NCBI GenBank assembly: GCA_947561395.2
Contig: OX387191.1
Coordinates: 40,117,439-40,181,438 of the forward strand
DNA length: 64,000 nucleotides
Direction of reading: 5' to 3'
Origin: Buxus sempervirens
Lineage: Eukaryota > Streptophyta > Magnoliopsida > Buxales > Buxaceae
Below the pieces are notes generated by a model that did no database searches, was not told where the DNA came from, and saw nothing but the letters and a program-made list of their open reading frames with translations. Below, piece after piece: positions 1 through 10,891 of the stretch. Positions within the stretch are counted from its first letter, which is position 1, and each line of letters begins with the position of its first letter. The position numbers and the translations under genes are program-made.

Positions 1-156
1 GCCTACCTCAACAGAGCCCTCTCCAGAGCTCTCTCGAGAATCATCTAACGGCTCCGACAGGGTGGCACTAGAACTCGCCTCTGTCCGAGCCCGCGAAGTA
101 GAGGGCTGATCAGCAGGGTCAGCCTCCTCTCGAACACGGGAGCGACTCTTAGCCAT
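1..156 (-). CDS. Antisense plant-mobile-domain-type ORF, first exon (partial gene)
   Basis: An ATG at 154-156 on the minus strand opens a 50-codon exon (starting MAKSRSRVREEADPA) ending at position 7 before a GT donor (GAG|GTAGGC). The same 50-codon exon and donor occur at 43557-43706, where the gene continues into a plant-mobile-domain-like region. The exon is Ser/Arg/Glu-rich and predicts a disordered N terminus. The gene runs opposite to the retroelement that carries it. Being element-borne it is treated as part of the fossil; the rest lies outside the window. Confidence 0.6.
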   Translation of the reverse strand, partial: MAKSRSRVREEADPADQPSTSRARTEASSSATLSEPLDDSRESSGEGSVEVG

Positions 157-1621
157 CTGCACAGGGAAGTGTTTTATGGATCACGGTTCAAATTCATTAG
201 GAATCTTATATGATCTTTTCAAAGTTATCATGAATTGTGTTCTAAGGGAATTTGCTCTTATTTTTGTTCTCTGTTTTTGTTCAAGGTTTTTTGAGAAATG
301 ATTGATATTTCTATTCTGGTTCTAAAGCATTTTGTCCTAAATATATTTACAAGGCTTAATATCTGCTAATTTATTTCAGGATTGCTACATGAAAACAGAA
401 CAGTAAAAGGACTTAAGTAATCAGAGATCCAAACGAGTTGTGGGACCCAAAGGCCAATCATGGAAAAATTTTGACAGTCAAAGACATGCTAAAATCAGCA
501 TGGCATCTGAGTAGGCAATTTTTCCGACAATTCAAAAGGCATTGGAACATCATGCAATTCAGTGGGAAAATGTCACTAACAGTCTGCCTAAAGAGATTGC
601 AGATCAAGAATTAGCAAGACAGATTGGAGAGCCAAATCAAATTGCAGAAAAGAAAAGAAAATCCAGCTTGATACCAGCTATTCAGAGGTCAAGATGACCA
701 AATAAGCATGCAAAGATATCGAGATGGTCATGCAAAGTGTAGTTAGGAACAAGTCATGGAAAAATCATGTCAGGTGGAGCATCACCTTACTAAAGATAGA
801 ACAAAAAAGTCAGAACATGTTGAAGAACAAATCATAGCATTTGGATCCAATTTGAAGATGGGCATTTGAAATTTAGTTTATCACAGGCAGGCAACCACAT
901 CTCAAGGAATTGCAGAAATTCAGAATAGGCAATGCAGTCAAAGTAGAAAAAAACAGCAACAGCATGGCAAAGACTGATTGAGGCACCATTGGCGAACCAG
1001 TTCAAGGTGGGCAAAAGCATTGAAAATCCTACAATTTGGTGCTATCAAGGCATCACCAAAGCCACAGGCCGCATATGATCAATATGCAATCAACATTGAT
1101 GGAGTTAGCAAGGCAAACAAAGAAAAAATGTGTCTAAGGTATTCAGGATTTAACACAGCAAGAAAAAAAAGAGATGTATGCTCGTCCAATGGGTGTAGGG
1201 ATTTAACACAGCTAAGAGAAGAAAATTTTTTCCACTCACTGATCCTGTTTGCTCAGTGAGAACAGTGGGGAAATGGGCGACCAGTTGCAAGTATCAAATC
1301 CAATCAATAAGGAACAAGGAACATAGTCTAAATTACTAGAAATTGGATGAACTAATCGGCGTATGGGCGATAGTGTCAAGTTGTGGTGGAGAAAACTGAA
1401 AAAAAACCAAGCTAGGGCTTGGTCAATGCAGGAAGTGAACAATCACCAGAGAGTTTAATCCTCGCCGGAGTCAATGGGAGTCGCTGGAGTTGGTGGAAGT
1501 TGTCGGAGCTAAAGCAAGTCACCGGAAAGGATGGGCGCAACAGTCGGAGAAGAAGAGTCTGTATCCGCTCTTATCTGTCGGAGAGGAAGAGAAATGAGAA
1601 AGGTCGCGGTCTCGCGCGACA
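157..1621 (-). other. Leader and 5'-UTR intron region of the antisense gene in Tat-2
   Basis: No credible coding sequence. By comparison with 42076-43556 in Tat-1, where a leader, a CAG|GTAAGT donor and an acceptor directly before the ATG can be seen, this stretch should hold the leader and long 5'-UTR intron of the antisense gene. An acceptor-like CTGTGCAG lies immediately before the ATG here. Similarity to the Tat-1 intron is clear near the acceptor and fades away from it. Confidence 0.45.
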
Positions 1622-1702
1622 GTATATAACTTAAGGTATCCAACGAATTTTGTCAGATACAAAGAAAAGCTTGGATATCCGACTAAACATGTCGGATACC
1701 AA
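1622..1702 (-). promoter_or_regulatory. Palindrome module and TATA box of the Tat-2 antisense gene
   Basis: Read on the minus strand, two imperfect palindromes (GTATCCGAC...GTCGGATATC and GTATCTGAC...GTTGGATAC) are followed within about 10 bases by a TATA-like TTATATAC (1624-1631). Tat-1 shows the same order in front of its antisense gene at 41995-42075. I infer a promoter from position and conservation; no transcript evidence is available. Confidence 0.5.
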
Positions 1703-1827
1703 AAAAAAAAAAAAGAGAAAAAAAGAGAAAAAGAAAAGCAAAAAGAGAAAAAAGGAGGAAAAGAAAAGAAAAAGAGGAAAAAAGAGAAAAAGGAAAAGAG
1801 AAAAAAAAGAAGAAAAAGGAAAAAAAA
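1701..1827 (+). other. Long polypurine (A/G) tract
   Basis: About 127 bases are almost pure A and G on the element's sense strand, with one C. The equivalent tract in Tat-1 is the pyrimidine stretch at about 41885-41995. In both copies it lies 400-500 bases upstream of the 3' LTR beside the antisense promoter. The proper polypurine tract used for plus-strand priming is the short one next to the LTR, so this may be a microsatellite or an accessory tract. Confidence 0.6.
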
Positions 1828-1868
1828 TGTGCTACAAAGTTTGCTATTTTCACAAAAACCCATATTTT

Positions 1869-2065
1869 GGCTTAAAATCCACTTCACAGTCACAAGAGCT
1901 CAGTGGAATTTAGGACAACTTGGGGGAAACGTGTTGGTCAAAAGGAAAATATTCATTCAATTTTTAACTTGGTTTGATAAAAAAATCAATTTTCAAAAAT
2001 CTTATTTTTAGGCTTAAAATCCATTTCATAGCCACGAGAGCTCAGTGGAATTTAAGACATCTTGG
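1869..2065 (+). repeat. Pair of ~55-bp direct repeats in the element 3' noncoding region
   Basis: Two copies of a ~55-base block (1869-1923 and 2011-2065), each with the core GAGCTCAGTGGAATTT, are about 142 bases apart. The same pair is seen in Tat-1 on the other strand at about 41641-41695 and 41784-41837, so it is an ancestral feature of this family's 3' region. Confidence 0.6.
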
Positions 2066-2214
2066 AGAGATGCCCCCCCTTAAAGTTAAGGCTTTTTGGC
2101 AAATCTTCACCCAAAATTATTTTGCAAAATTAAATTAAACCAAGCAAATCATGGTTGGAGAAGCGCAATTTGGGCTTGTCTAATCTTTGCAGCTCATTGC
2201 ATTGCAACTTCCGC

Positions 2215-2227
2215 AAAGAGGGGCAGT
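2215..2227 (+). other. Polypurine tract of Tat-2
   Basis: AAAGAGGGGCAGT immediately precedes the LTR start TGTAGACACC. The matching sequence beside the Tat-1 LTR is AAATAGGGGCAGT. Position and composition fit the plus-strand primer site of LTR retrotransposons. Confidence 0.75.
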
Positions 2228-3743
2228 TGTAGACACCTCAAATTGCACAATAATTGGAAAAATTCATTCTTTCCTCTAAAACCAGCACAAAATTTGAGAA
2301 ATAAGCATTTTTTCTTGTATCCAACAACTCAGGTTGGATACAAGCGTATCCTTTTATATCCAACAGAAGTTGTCGGATACAAGCAGGTATTAATGTATCC
2401 GATGACATATGTCGGATACATATAGTTGCTTTTGTATTTGACCTGAGATGTCGGATACAAGCTTTTTGCTCAAAATTAGGGTTTTCCGAGAGTTTTCACT
2501 TTTACCATCATATCCTTCATTAAAGGAGTGGAAATCTCAGAAATAGCCTTAGGGTTAAGGTTGGTGGACTCTAGACATCATTTTGTGTCTACCATCATGC
2601 AAACCCTAACCCTAGCCTTTGCTTATAAATAGGAGGCTCCTCCTTAAGCAAAGGGCCATAAGTTGGAGATTGAAGAGCTCCGAGTGAAGAAGGGAACTGC
2701 TGCCGCACTGCTTCCAGAACCCAGGTAAGCCTAAAACCTTCTTTAAATTTTCTGTCTTACATTCTAGGTTTAGTTCTCTTCTTCAACCTTTCTGTAGAAT
2801 AAGGCCTAATCCGTGTGTATGCAAACCCTTCCTCTACTCAAAGTACCTCCAGTTGGTTTCATATTTTTTGACTCCATTTGTGTCGTGGGTAACAGATTTA
2901 CTCGGAACTGCTCAACAGCACTTTTCTGGGTTAATTTGTGATCCCCGGAGCCTGTTCCGGAGGTCACCCAAGGCACATCCAGATGAATTTTTATATGAGT
3001 CTTGTTTCATTTGAAATATGGCTCTACATACTTAATTCATGCCAAATTTCATAGATTTATATGTAGCCAATTTTTCTAAATGAATTTCCAAAATTGCCCA
3101 CTTGTCACTTTTAACTATCTTCAGCAGCAGATTTCAAAGGAGAATAACTCCTAGGATTTTAACCGGATTTAATTGAAAATTTGCATGAGTCTTCTATTTA
3201 TCATAATCTTTCAAATAAATTTGGTTTGATTCAATTTAAATTGGAGTTGAATGATTTCAAGACAAATGGCATTATCTTTTACCGAATTTTCCGGATTTGA
3301 CTCAACTTGGTTTTATGCAATTTTTGCTTTGATTTCCATCTATTGGTGATATTTCAGAAGTGATATTGACATAAAAGAGGATCTGCAATTCATTTGGATG
3401 TCTCATGTGAAGATATCACACATTTGTTTAATCCTTTTTCAAGGTTTTTGATTATTTTAGTAAGCTTTCTCATTTTTTTAGCATGAACAACACTTGGCAA
3501 CCACCTTGTGTGGGTGAATGGGGGTGCCTAATACCTTCCCTCATTCATAATCTAATCCCCTTACCCATTTCTGGATTTGATTTTCAAGTAGAGTTATTTT
3601 TACTCTAGTTTTTGCTTTTTTGCTTATTTTGAATCTTTTGGTGTCCATTCACACCTGAAATTGAATGGTGGCGACTCTTCCATTTTCGTTGAGCCTGTGT
3701 GTTGACGGAGGGGATCACCTCGGTGATTTTTTCATGTCTCACA
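2228..3743 (+). repeat. 3' LTR of Tat-2 (family LTR-A), short copy
   Basis: Begins TGTAGACACC and ends TGTCTCACA (TG...CA). U3 carries four palindromes (2317-2460) and a TATA box (about 2622-2631, CTTATAAATAGG). Downstream is a conserved leader (GAAGAGCTCCGAGTGAAG) and a donor-like CCAGGTAAGC. The copy is about 1.5 kb against about 2.3 kb for the copies at 11751 and 39180. Confidence 0.85.
2317..2631 (+). promoter_or_regulatory. LTR-A U3 palindrome array and TATA box
   Basis: Four palindromes lie in tandem at about 35-45-base spacing. The first has arms TATCCAAC/GTTGGATA around AACTCAG; later ones use TATCCGAT/GTCGGATA-type arms. About 160 bases downstream is the TATA box CTTATAAATAGG, preceded by a telo-box-like AAACCCTAA (2601-2609). 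The arrangement predicts sense transcription to the right. Confidence 0.6.
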
Positions 3744-4059
3744 ATATCAAGGTATTTGTCAAGATTTAAAGGCTCAAAAAATTCATTTATGCAATAACAT
3801 AGCTAAAAACCTGATTACCGGGAAAAATTATCTTGAAATCTTGCCTTAAAAAATTTCATTTTTTTGGGTCAAAAGTTAACAAAATTCAACCTGAAAAGTT
3901 TGACTTTGCGCAAAAGATTGAATTCGGGTCTTCTCCTTTATGGTTTTGGATTCAAATGGGTTAAAGATCTCAAATCCAATTCTAAGAATTGAAATTCCAA
4001 TAAAATCTTTCTCTCCTTCAAGATTTATCAAAAAATCATGCAATTTTGGGGTGTCTACA
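3744..4059 (-). repeat. LTR-A' fragment (older insertion target of Tat-2)
   Basis: This matches, in the same plus-strand order, the right end of the solo LTR at 29389-31486 (for example TTTATGCAATAACAT and a terminal GTGTCTACA). It is the start of a minus-oriented LTR; the rest was displaced by Tat-2 and lies left of the window. Confidence 0.65.
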
Positions 4060-4505
4060 CGCGTCAAGCCTGGTTATCGGATACAAGAAGGTCCATTCAA
4101 GAGTCCTTTGACCGTTTGTATTCAGACTTTATAAATATTTCATTTGAATAAAATTGATCGATTCGGTAGATTTTATAATTTTTGACATTCACCGAGATAA
4201 CCGCAACGGTCAATAATCTTAGCCAATTTTTATGGCGGAAATATTTATCCCGATTTACTTCTTTCAAATTAGCTTTTCCTTCTGTCCGTCAGATGCCGAT
4301 TTGAAACACATCAACGGCGTAGCATCGAGCCATCGTATCATTGCCTCAGGCAGATAACTGTCGTATCGATTAGGTTAAACCCTTCTCGATAGGGTAATGA
4401 TTTCAAATTTTATCTCCCCTCTCAAGCCTTACTCTATCTTTCTTTGCCTTTGTCTTCTTCCCTCGTCCTTCTGAAACTGCTTGCTTCTCTTTCCTAGCAT
4501 CAACC
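4060..4505. other. Unassigned noncoding stretch
   Basis: No ORF, repeat or RNA gene recognised. Its end (TCTTTGCCTTTGTCTTC and similar CT-rich sequence) resembles a leader before the ATG at 4506. Confidence 0.4.
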
Positions 4506-4770
4506 ATGGCTAAAGAGAATCTTGACGACATGAAAATCTTTTTTTAAGGTACTCAAGGCATTGTTCTTGGTCCCTATTCTTCTTTAGTTGATACCTCGAT
4601 ACCAGCCAGACTGTCCCCATCGCTTCCCTTGGTTACAGATGAAAGACAATTGTCCTGGGGTAGTTTTGCTTACCCGGATCTTCCCAAAGCTTAGCCTAGA
4701 GAATGTAGGGAGTGGAATCAGTGGGTTGCAAGATTACGTCCGTTCTTTATAAATTTAGGTATTCAAATCT
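4506..4770 (+). pseudogene. Fragment of a retroelement-associated antisense-type ORF
   Basis: Reading from the ATG at 4506 gives MAKENLDDMK, a low-complexity stretch, then WGSFAYPDLPKA and REWNQWVARLRPFF. The Trp-rich REW..WV.RLRPFF block resembles the N-terminal part of extra ORFs carried by some Tat-type elements. It stops where Gypsy-B homology begins. I recognise the style, not a named family, and it is broken. Confidence 0.3.
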
Positions 4771-5225
4771 GATAATCTCAGCCCATACAACCATGAGTAA
4801 ATCAGCCCTTCCTCTTAATGCATCCGCAACTTTATTGAGTGTCTTCAATTTATGCTTCAAGGAAAAAGTAAACGCTGGATATAGGCAATCCACTGAACAT
4901 GCATACGATTAGGCTTGGCTGAATTCTATAGGTACTCCAAAGCCTGATGATCACTATGGAGGATGAACTCTTGCTGTATCAAATAAGGTTCCCAATGTTG
5001 CAAGGTCCGCACAACAACATATAGTTCCTGCTCGTATGTACTCCACTTACTCCTAGGGTCGTTGAGCTTTTTACTGAAGAAGGTGATCGGCCTCCCCTCC
5101 TGGGATAATACTGCAACAATCCCAACACCAGAAGCATCATAGTCAAACTCAAATAACTTTTGAAATTTTCGAAGGGCAAGAATCGGTGCTGTAGTAAGAT
5201 TCTCCTTCAATAGTGCGAAGCTCAT
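4771..5225 (-). pseudogene. Gypsy-B RNase H
   Basis: The block has the Ty3/Gypsy RNase H signature: [47 protein letters not shown] and [10 protein letters not shown], continuing left to a RMHVQWIAYIQ segment and VADAL. In this family the domain removes RNA from the RNA:DNA hybrid after reverse transcription. Homology stops beyond VADAL, before any integrase. Fossil, broken. Confidence 0.8.
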
Positions 5226-5503
5226 CTCTGCTTCATTGAACTGGGCGAGCTTTTTCTATTTCAAACAGTTTGTAAGTGGTGCTACAGTGGTATAGAAATT
5301 CTTTATAAACCGCCTGTAAAAAGTTGTCAAACCATGGAAACTGTGCATGCTACTTATTGACTTCGGAACCGGCTAGTTTCGTATAGCTTTGATCATTGCT
5401 TCATCCACTTTGATCCCTTCAGCACTAACCATGAAACCTAGAAAGATCAAATCATTTGTCATAAAGCTGCTCTTCTTCAGATTAACATACAGTTTATTTT
5501 CCT

Positions 5504-6110
5504 TCAAGTTAGCCAAATTTCAAGCAAATTTTGTAGGTGTTCATCTTCACTGGGGCTGCATATCAAAATATAGTCAAAGTAGACAACCATAAATCTGCCA
5601 ATGAAAGGTCGAAATACCAGATTCATCAACTGCATGAAAGTACTAAGGGTGTTAGACAATCCGAATGACATGACTAGCCACTCATACAGCCCATCTCGAG
5701 TCTTAAAAGCAATGTTCGACTTGTCCCCCTGGCCGAATCTGGATTTGGTGATACCCACTTTTCAAATCAATTTTCGAGAATACTTTCACACCCTCTAACA
5801 TATCTAACATATCACCTAGGCATGGGATAGGGAATTTGTATTTCACTGTGACCTTGTTGATAGCTTGACTATCAACACACATCTACCACAAACCATCTTC
5901 CTTCTGGGTGAGAAATGTAGGAACCACACATGGACTCATGATTTCCAAAATCAGGCCCTTTGCAGCAACTCCATCACTTGGCCCTGTAGAATTTCAAACT
6001 CCTTCGGGATCATTCAGTAATGGGGCATATTAGGTAGGCTTGCTCCTGGAACCAAATTGATCTCATGATGTACTGTCTGCATCGGAGGAAGTCCTACTAG
6101 TAGGTTGGCA
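5504..6110 (-). pseudogene. Gypsy-B reverse transcriptase
   Basis: Recognisable RT motifs are [19 protein letters not shown] (finger/palm) and VVYFDYILICS, the position of the catalytic YxDD box in Ty3/Gypsy RT. Further right are remains of the N-terminal RT region (LVGLPPMQTVHHEINLVPG). It lies between the protease (right) and RNase H (left), the normal Gypsy order. Fossil, broken. Confidence 0.8.
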
Positions 6111-6382
6111 AGAAGAACATCCCGAAATTCTACTAAAAGTTGCCAAATAGAATCTAGGATGATCACTTTATCTTCGTATGTACTTGCTTCCCCTTTAATA
6201 ACAAGGGTGTAGACCTGCCCCTATTTCCTTCACTTCTGTATCAAATCTGGCATGATTAGGAAATTCTGGCGCTGCTCTGCTGATTTGGTTGAGGACGGTT
6301 TTCGCCGCATAGGTACCAAGATCTCCTTCATATCATCTTTGAAAAACGAGTAAGTATTGTCCTTACCCTTGTGTACAATGTC

Positions 6383-6787
6383 TCAATCAAACTGCCATGG
6401 CCTTCCCAAAAGCATATGGCATGCGTCCATGTCCACCACCTCACAAAGGACCTCATCTTTATAGTTCTTTCCAAAGGAGAATGGTACTTGGCATCTTTTG
6501 GTGATATATACTACAATCCCAATGTCCTTAATCCAGCCGATCTTATAGGGTGTTAGATGCTTCTTTGTTGGTAATCCAAGCTTGTCTACCATGGTCCTGG
6601 AGACAATTTTCTCATTACTACCACTGTCAATGATCAAGTCACACACCCTCTGCTTCATGGTACAACATGTTGTGAAGATGTTGTGCCTCTGTTTATCTTC
6701 CTTTTGTGGCATATACATTAGGCAAAAAACCACAAGAGACACCCCTTCATCTTCATGAGCCACTGCAACAGGTTCCTTTTCCTCCAC
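6383..6787 (-). pseudogene. Gypsy-B retropepsin-like protease
   Basis: The reading frame contains CDLIIDSGSNEKIVS, the aspartic-protease active-site region of plant Gypsy elements (D-S-G), and the downstream LLGRPWQFD motif that closes the family's protease domain. It would have processed the Gag-Pol polyprotein. It sits between the gag knuckle and RT. Confidence 0.8.
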
Positions 6788-6863
6788 ATGAATCTCATCT
6801 GGATATTCTTCTTCCTCACCGAATTAATCATCATGGATAGTCAGGTTGACAGTCTATAGTTGT

Positions 6864-7750
6864 GGGCATTGATTAGACCAGTGACCTGGTTGACTGCAGT
6901 GATAACACTTATCATCCCTGGCTGGAGCGTAAGGATTATTGCGTGCAGCAGGAGGGGTGGCCACCGTCCTAGGCTATTATTGTGGCTGTTGTTGCTGCTA
7001 TACTGGTGGCGTTGGCTACGCAAACCCTTGACTGCTACCTACAGTTAGGGACTGATCCTGAGGATCTGCTGCTGCTTTCCCTCTCTGATTTGATACTGTT
7101 TGCATCGCCGCTTGATTGAATCTATTACCACTATCTGCATTAAAATTCTGGCTGCTTTGTCCGTTAATCTACAATTTTGCTCATCTGGCCAATTGAATGG
7201 CATCATGCAATGTATGTGTTGGCTGCATTATAACAAGATCTTGAATATTGGTGTGTAGGTCGTCCACAAATCTAGCCACCAGTTGGCCTTTGGTCTTGAG
7301 TAGATCATTCCTAGCAGAAAGTCACTAGAATTCAAAAACATATTCATGCACTACTCAGTTGCCTTAACGACATCTTTGGAATTGCTGGAACAGGAATTGA
7401 TTGTAATCAATTGGCATAAACGGAGTCTTCATCAACTACTTCATGCAATGCCATGTTTGAATTTTATTACAATTCTGTCAAACTCTAGAAGTCTATAGCT
7501 GTTCCCACCATGCAAAAGCATCACCCTTCAGTTTGTAGGCGACCAGTTTCACCTTCTTTTATTCTATACCCATGTACTCAAAGAAGCGTTCAACTTTACT
7601 CAGCCAATCTAGAAATTCTTTGATACCCAGCTGTCCGTCAAAAGATGGAAGATCTATCCTCATACGAAAAATGTTGTTATTGCCACGCACTTCCTAATCT
7701 TGGGGGTTATCCTATAGAATCATCCCTTCAATTTCTTCATCAGTTGAATT
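6864..7750 (-). pseudogene. Gypsy-B gag, C-terminal part with CCHC knuckle
   Basis: At 6864-6911 the minus strand reads CYHCSQPGHWSNQCP, a zinc knuckle (CX2CX4HX4C). To the right are gag blocks DLPSFDGQLGIKEFLDWLSK and KKVKLVAYKLKGDAFAWWEQ, characteristic of plant Gypsy gag. The gene is interrupted at 7750 by LTR-D and resumes at 10619. Fossil, broken. Confidence 0.75.
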
Positions 7751-10618
7751 TGTAAGACCCTGAATTTTTTGATAATAATTAAGGTATAAATAAATAAAAG
7801 GAAATAGGGGTATGAATAAAGTAGAAATAAAAGAGTGGAAATCTAGAGGACTAATAATTTAAATAAATAATAATTTTAAAATAAAAGAGAAATTTGAAAG
7901 GAAATCAATTTAGGAAGATAAAAGGGTATTTTAGTAAATTCCAAAAAGGGCAAATTGATGAATTAAATCATTAAATAATTAATAGAATTGGAAAATAGAA
8001 GATTAAAATTTATTGGGTTAGGTTTGAAGTTAAATAGTAATAATTATAGCATAAAAGTGTAGAAAAAGGGCAATTGGGTAATTATAATTAATTAGTGGCC
8101 TTAATTTGGAGAAAAAGTGACTTAACTTGGTATTTAGGTAATATTTAGAAATAGATATAAAATATGGATGAAAATTTATTAAAAGTAGGAGTTTATTTTG
8201 GTCAGGGATTTAATAGATAAGGTACTAAAAAGAAAATTAGAAAGAGAAGAGAAAGGAGGAATCAATTAGAAGGTTTCCAAATCCTAATTGGACTCCTATT
8301 AGGTTAGTCTATTTAAGCAAGTCAATAGAGAAGGTTTAGAATTTCTTCTAATCAAATTATATAGAGGAAAAGGAGGAGAAAAAGGTAGCTCCCACGTTTG
8401 GGAAGTATAGAGAGAAAGAAAGAAGAAAATAGAAAGCTTACAAGAGAAAGGAGCTATTGCAGAGACCTTTGACCAACAACCATCAAAGTTAGATTAGGAG
8501 ACATTCAACCATCGAATCGACCTCAAATTTGGAGGTTTTGTTCATGATTGGTAGGGCTACAATCTGAACGGTGGAGATCTTGTTTGGAGAATCCTAGGTT
8601 GGTGTGAAAATAACATAAATTTGGATTCAATTCCGGATTCAATAGAAGATAGACTCTTGCATGTTAAGGTAAGTAGCAATCACTTGAAAACTGAAGGAAC
8701 TGCATGTTTTCCATGTTTTGATTTATTTTTGATTGATTTGATTAGATAAGATTATGTTTCATGGACACGTTTGTTTTTCATCGATGAGTTTTCATGATCT
8801 TGAAGAAAGAAAAATAGGAAAGTATTGTTGAACATAAGTTTGATCTTTTTAGATGACCATAAAATTGTAAATAATTGATACAAATAGGTTCAGAGGGTTG
8901 TAGGTGTGATTTAGGTTAATAAGAAATAAATTTAGAACAATTAAAACCAAATAAACAACCCAAAAATCAGAAAATTGGAAAATCTGGGAATTTTGCCGGA
9001 AATTGTATGGGCACTCAACAGGCCACTTGAGCGATCATGTCTAGTGCCCATTGCCAGAACTTATAATTTGGGGATTTTTAGGTCTAAATTAATGCATAAT
9101 AATTTTTCCAGTAATTTAATTATTGTAACAACTATATATGGATTAATTTGAGGTGTAGGAATAAATGGAATTAAATTTTGAATTAAGACTAATAATTTGG
9201 AATGATGAATGTAATTAGTTGTTTAAAAGAACAAGGTTGTGGAAATATTGGATTAAACTTAGTTAAACATAAATTTGGGGAGTAGAACCAACTCTTAAAT
9301 TCCAATATGGGTCTGTGTGATCTGCTGAAAGTGAAGAATAATAGAAATTACAAAATGTAATACCTTAGGTTTTAAACACAAAAGTTGGGCATTAATAGGT
9401 AATTTAATTAGAGAAGTTTTAATTATGACTTAGGAACCTTATTATTAATTATGAATGTAAAATACAACTTGTCGAAACCTTAATAATCATGATTCAAGTA
9501 CATTAACATTTATGAAATCTAATTTGGAGATTTTATTTGTGGTTTTGATTGTGTTTTCTCAAAGGGATTAATTTCGGGTTAAGAAGATTGAGACATGAAA
9601 AGTACTTGAGAATGAAATATAATAATTGATTTTGAATTACTATAATGGAGATCATGGGTTATGGAAATATGCATATGGAATGACAAACAAATTGTAAACA
9701 GGTTAAGTTGTTATATGTGTGAGTTGTGTCTAGCGGGTATAGCTGTATATGGATCCATAAGCTAAGATAGATAGTGGAGGGGTATTTATTTTGGGTTGCT
9801 TACTCTAAATTTCCGCTCGCGCTTTCTTTGCAAGTTAGTTTGCATTGGGGGGGGGGGGGGGGGGGTCCTCATATCAATAGGGTCTCATTTCAGATACCAG
9901 TTGCTGGTGAGTACCTTGTATGTGCATATTAGCGGCCATCCCTTTGTTTAGATTTAGGGGTTGCATGTTGGGTGGTACATGCCGAACTCCGTATTTCAGA
10001 TTCTAGTTACTGGTACATGAGTTTCGTGCACAATAAGTCGATGTCTAGGCCTCCTGTTTCAGTTTTCATACGGGTTTGAGGATTTTTACTAGCTTCGCTC
10101 ATAAGTCTTATGGTAACGTAGTGAATGAAGAGTATCTGTTCAAAGACTTATCTTGCTTCATGAGTCCTGTGATGTCACATGTGGTGTTTTGTATATATTT
10201 TATTGTTTATGTTGAAATTGTTTACATGGACTTGAAGTATTGCTTTTGCTTCGATTTATTGTTATACCTCATGACTATTTCATAAAATATACTGTTCAAC
10301 TGTATGCACCTTACTACTTGTTGAGATTTATATCTCACTCCGGTTTTCCCCTATTTTTCAAGTATGCTTGGAGAGATAGTCAAGTTTGGGGTAGTGTACT
10401 TATGGTTAAAATTGTGGTTATAACCATAAAACAAATTTAGAATAAATAGATTCTCATTGTAAATTAATTTGATTAAATTGAATTAAATATGCTATGCTTC
10501 CAATTGTACTTTGATATAATTAAAAGTTTAAATTCCTCATAAATTTTAGTTTGTTCTGGCCTAATTTTTTTTACTAAGACTCCAGGTTTGGTGGTTGAAC
10601 CGGATCTGGGGTGTTACA
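7751..10618 (+). repeat. Solo LTR-D inserted in Gypsy-B gag
   Basis: Starts TGTAAGACCC and ends GGGGTGTTACA (TG...CA), about 2.87 kb, with no coding capacity. It splits gag between the blocks at 7750 and 10619. The flanks GAATT (7746-7750) and ATATT (10619-10623) agree at only three of five positions, so the target duplication is decayed or the edges are off slightly. A second copy in opposite orientation is at 22456-31849, of about the same length once its nested insertions are removed. Termini and length suggest a chromovirus such as Tekay, but lineage is not proven. It contains a run of 19 G (9847-9865). Confidence 0.7.
9847..9865. repeat. Homopolymer run of 19 G
   Basis: Nineteen consecutive G within LTR-D. 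Length may be an assembly estimate. Confidence 0.9.
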
Positions 10619-10866
10619 ATATTTCCGTTGTAGACCATTGGTTGCTTTGACCTGCGACCACGATGATTTTGTACATCTTCACTTGGTTTACGATGTGAGA
10701 AATGCGGATTAATGCTGATTGTTAATGTTGTAAATAGATCCCGGATCTCTTGAAACTTGCAGTCAGTTGCTCGACAATCCTTTTCAATTCTTTGCCACAA
10801 GGCCTCAATTCCACGATCAGTGGGGATAGGGTTTTCTTCTCCTTCGTTCTGTGCCATCTCAAACAA
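10619..10866 (-). pseudogene. Gypsy-B gag, N-terminal part
   Basis: An ATG at 10864-10866 on the minus strand opens MAQNEGEENPIPTDRGIEAL, continuing to the LTR-D insertion. It lies 14 bases inside the primer-binding site, as expected for the first gag codon of a short-leader plant Gypsy element. Confidence 0.7.
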
Positions 10867-10880
10867 GGGAAAACCTCACT

Positions 10881-10891
10881 TTGATACCAAT
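10881..10891 (-). other. Primer-binding site of Gypsy-B
   Basis: Minus strand reads TTGGTATCAAA directly after the LTR end, one change from the common plant TTGGTATCAGAGC that pairs with initiator-Met tRNA. Confidence 0.65.

Larger units (their letters stand above)
1..3743 (+). mobile_element. Tat/Ogre-type Ty3/Gypsy element Tat-2, 3' end only
   Basis: Only the 3' part is in the window: an antisense gene's first exon, a noncoding stretch, a polypurine tract and the 3' LTR (2228-3743). The same order of parts occurs in mirror image at 39180-43706, which is joined to Tat/Ogre-type gag-pol, so this copy is assigned to the same family by similarity. Its body lies to the left of the window. The right edge abuts an older, oppositely oriented LTR fragment (3744-4059), so Tat-2 probably inserted into that LTR. 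The 5-bp target duplication cannot be checked because the other end is outside. No gag-pol is visible in this copy. Confidence 0.75.

Noticed and set aside
1519-1913. Lys- or Phe-rich ORFs on both strands
   Set aside because: They are translations of the polypurine tract; no domain and no support from the second family copy.
2601-2616. Interstitial telomere repeat (AAACCCTAACCCTAG)
   Set aside because: Only two imperfect units, and present at the same LTR position in another copy; a telo-box is the better reading.
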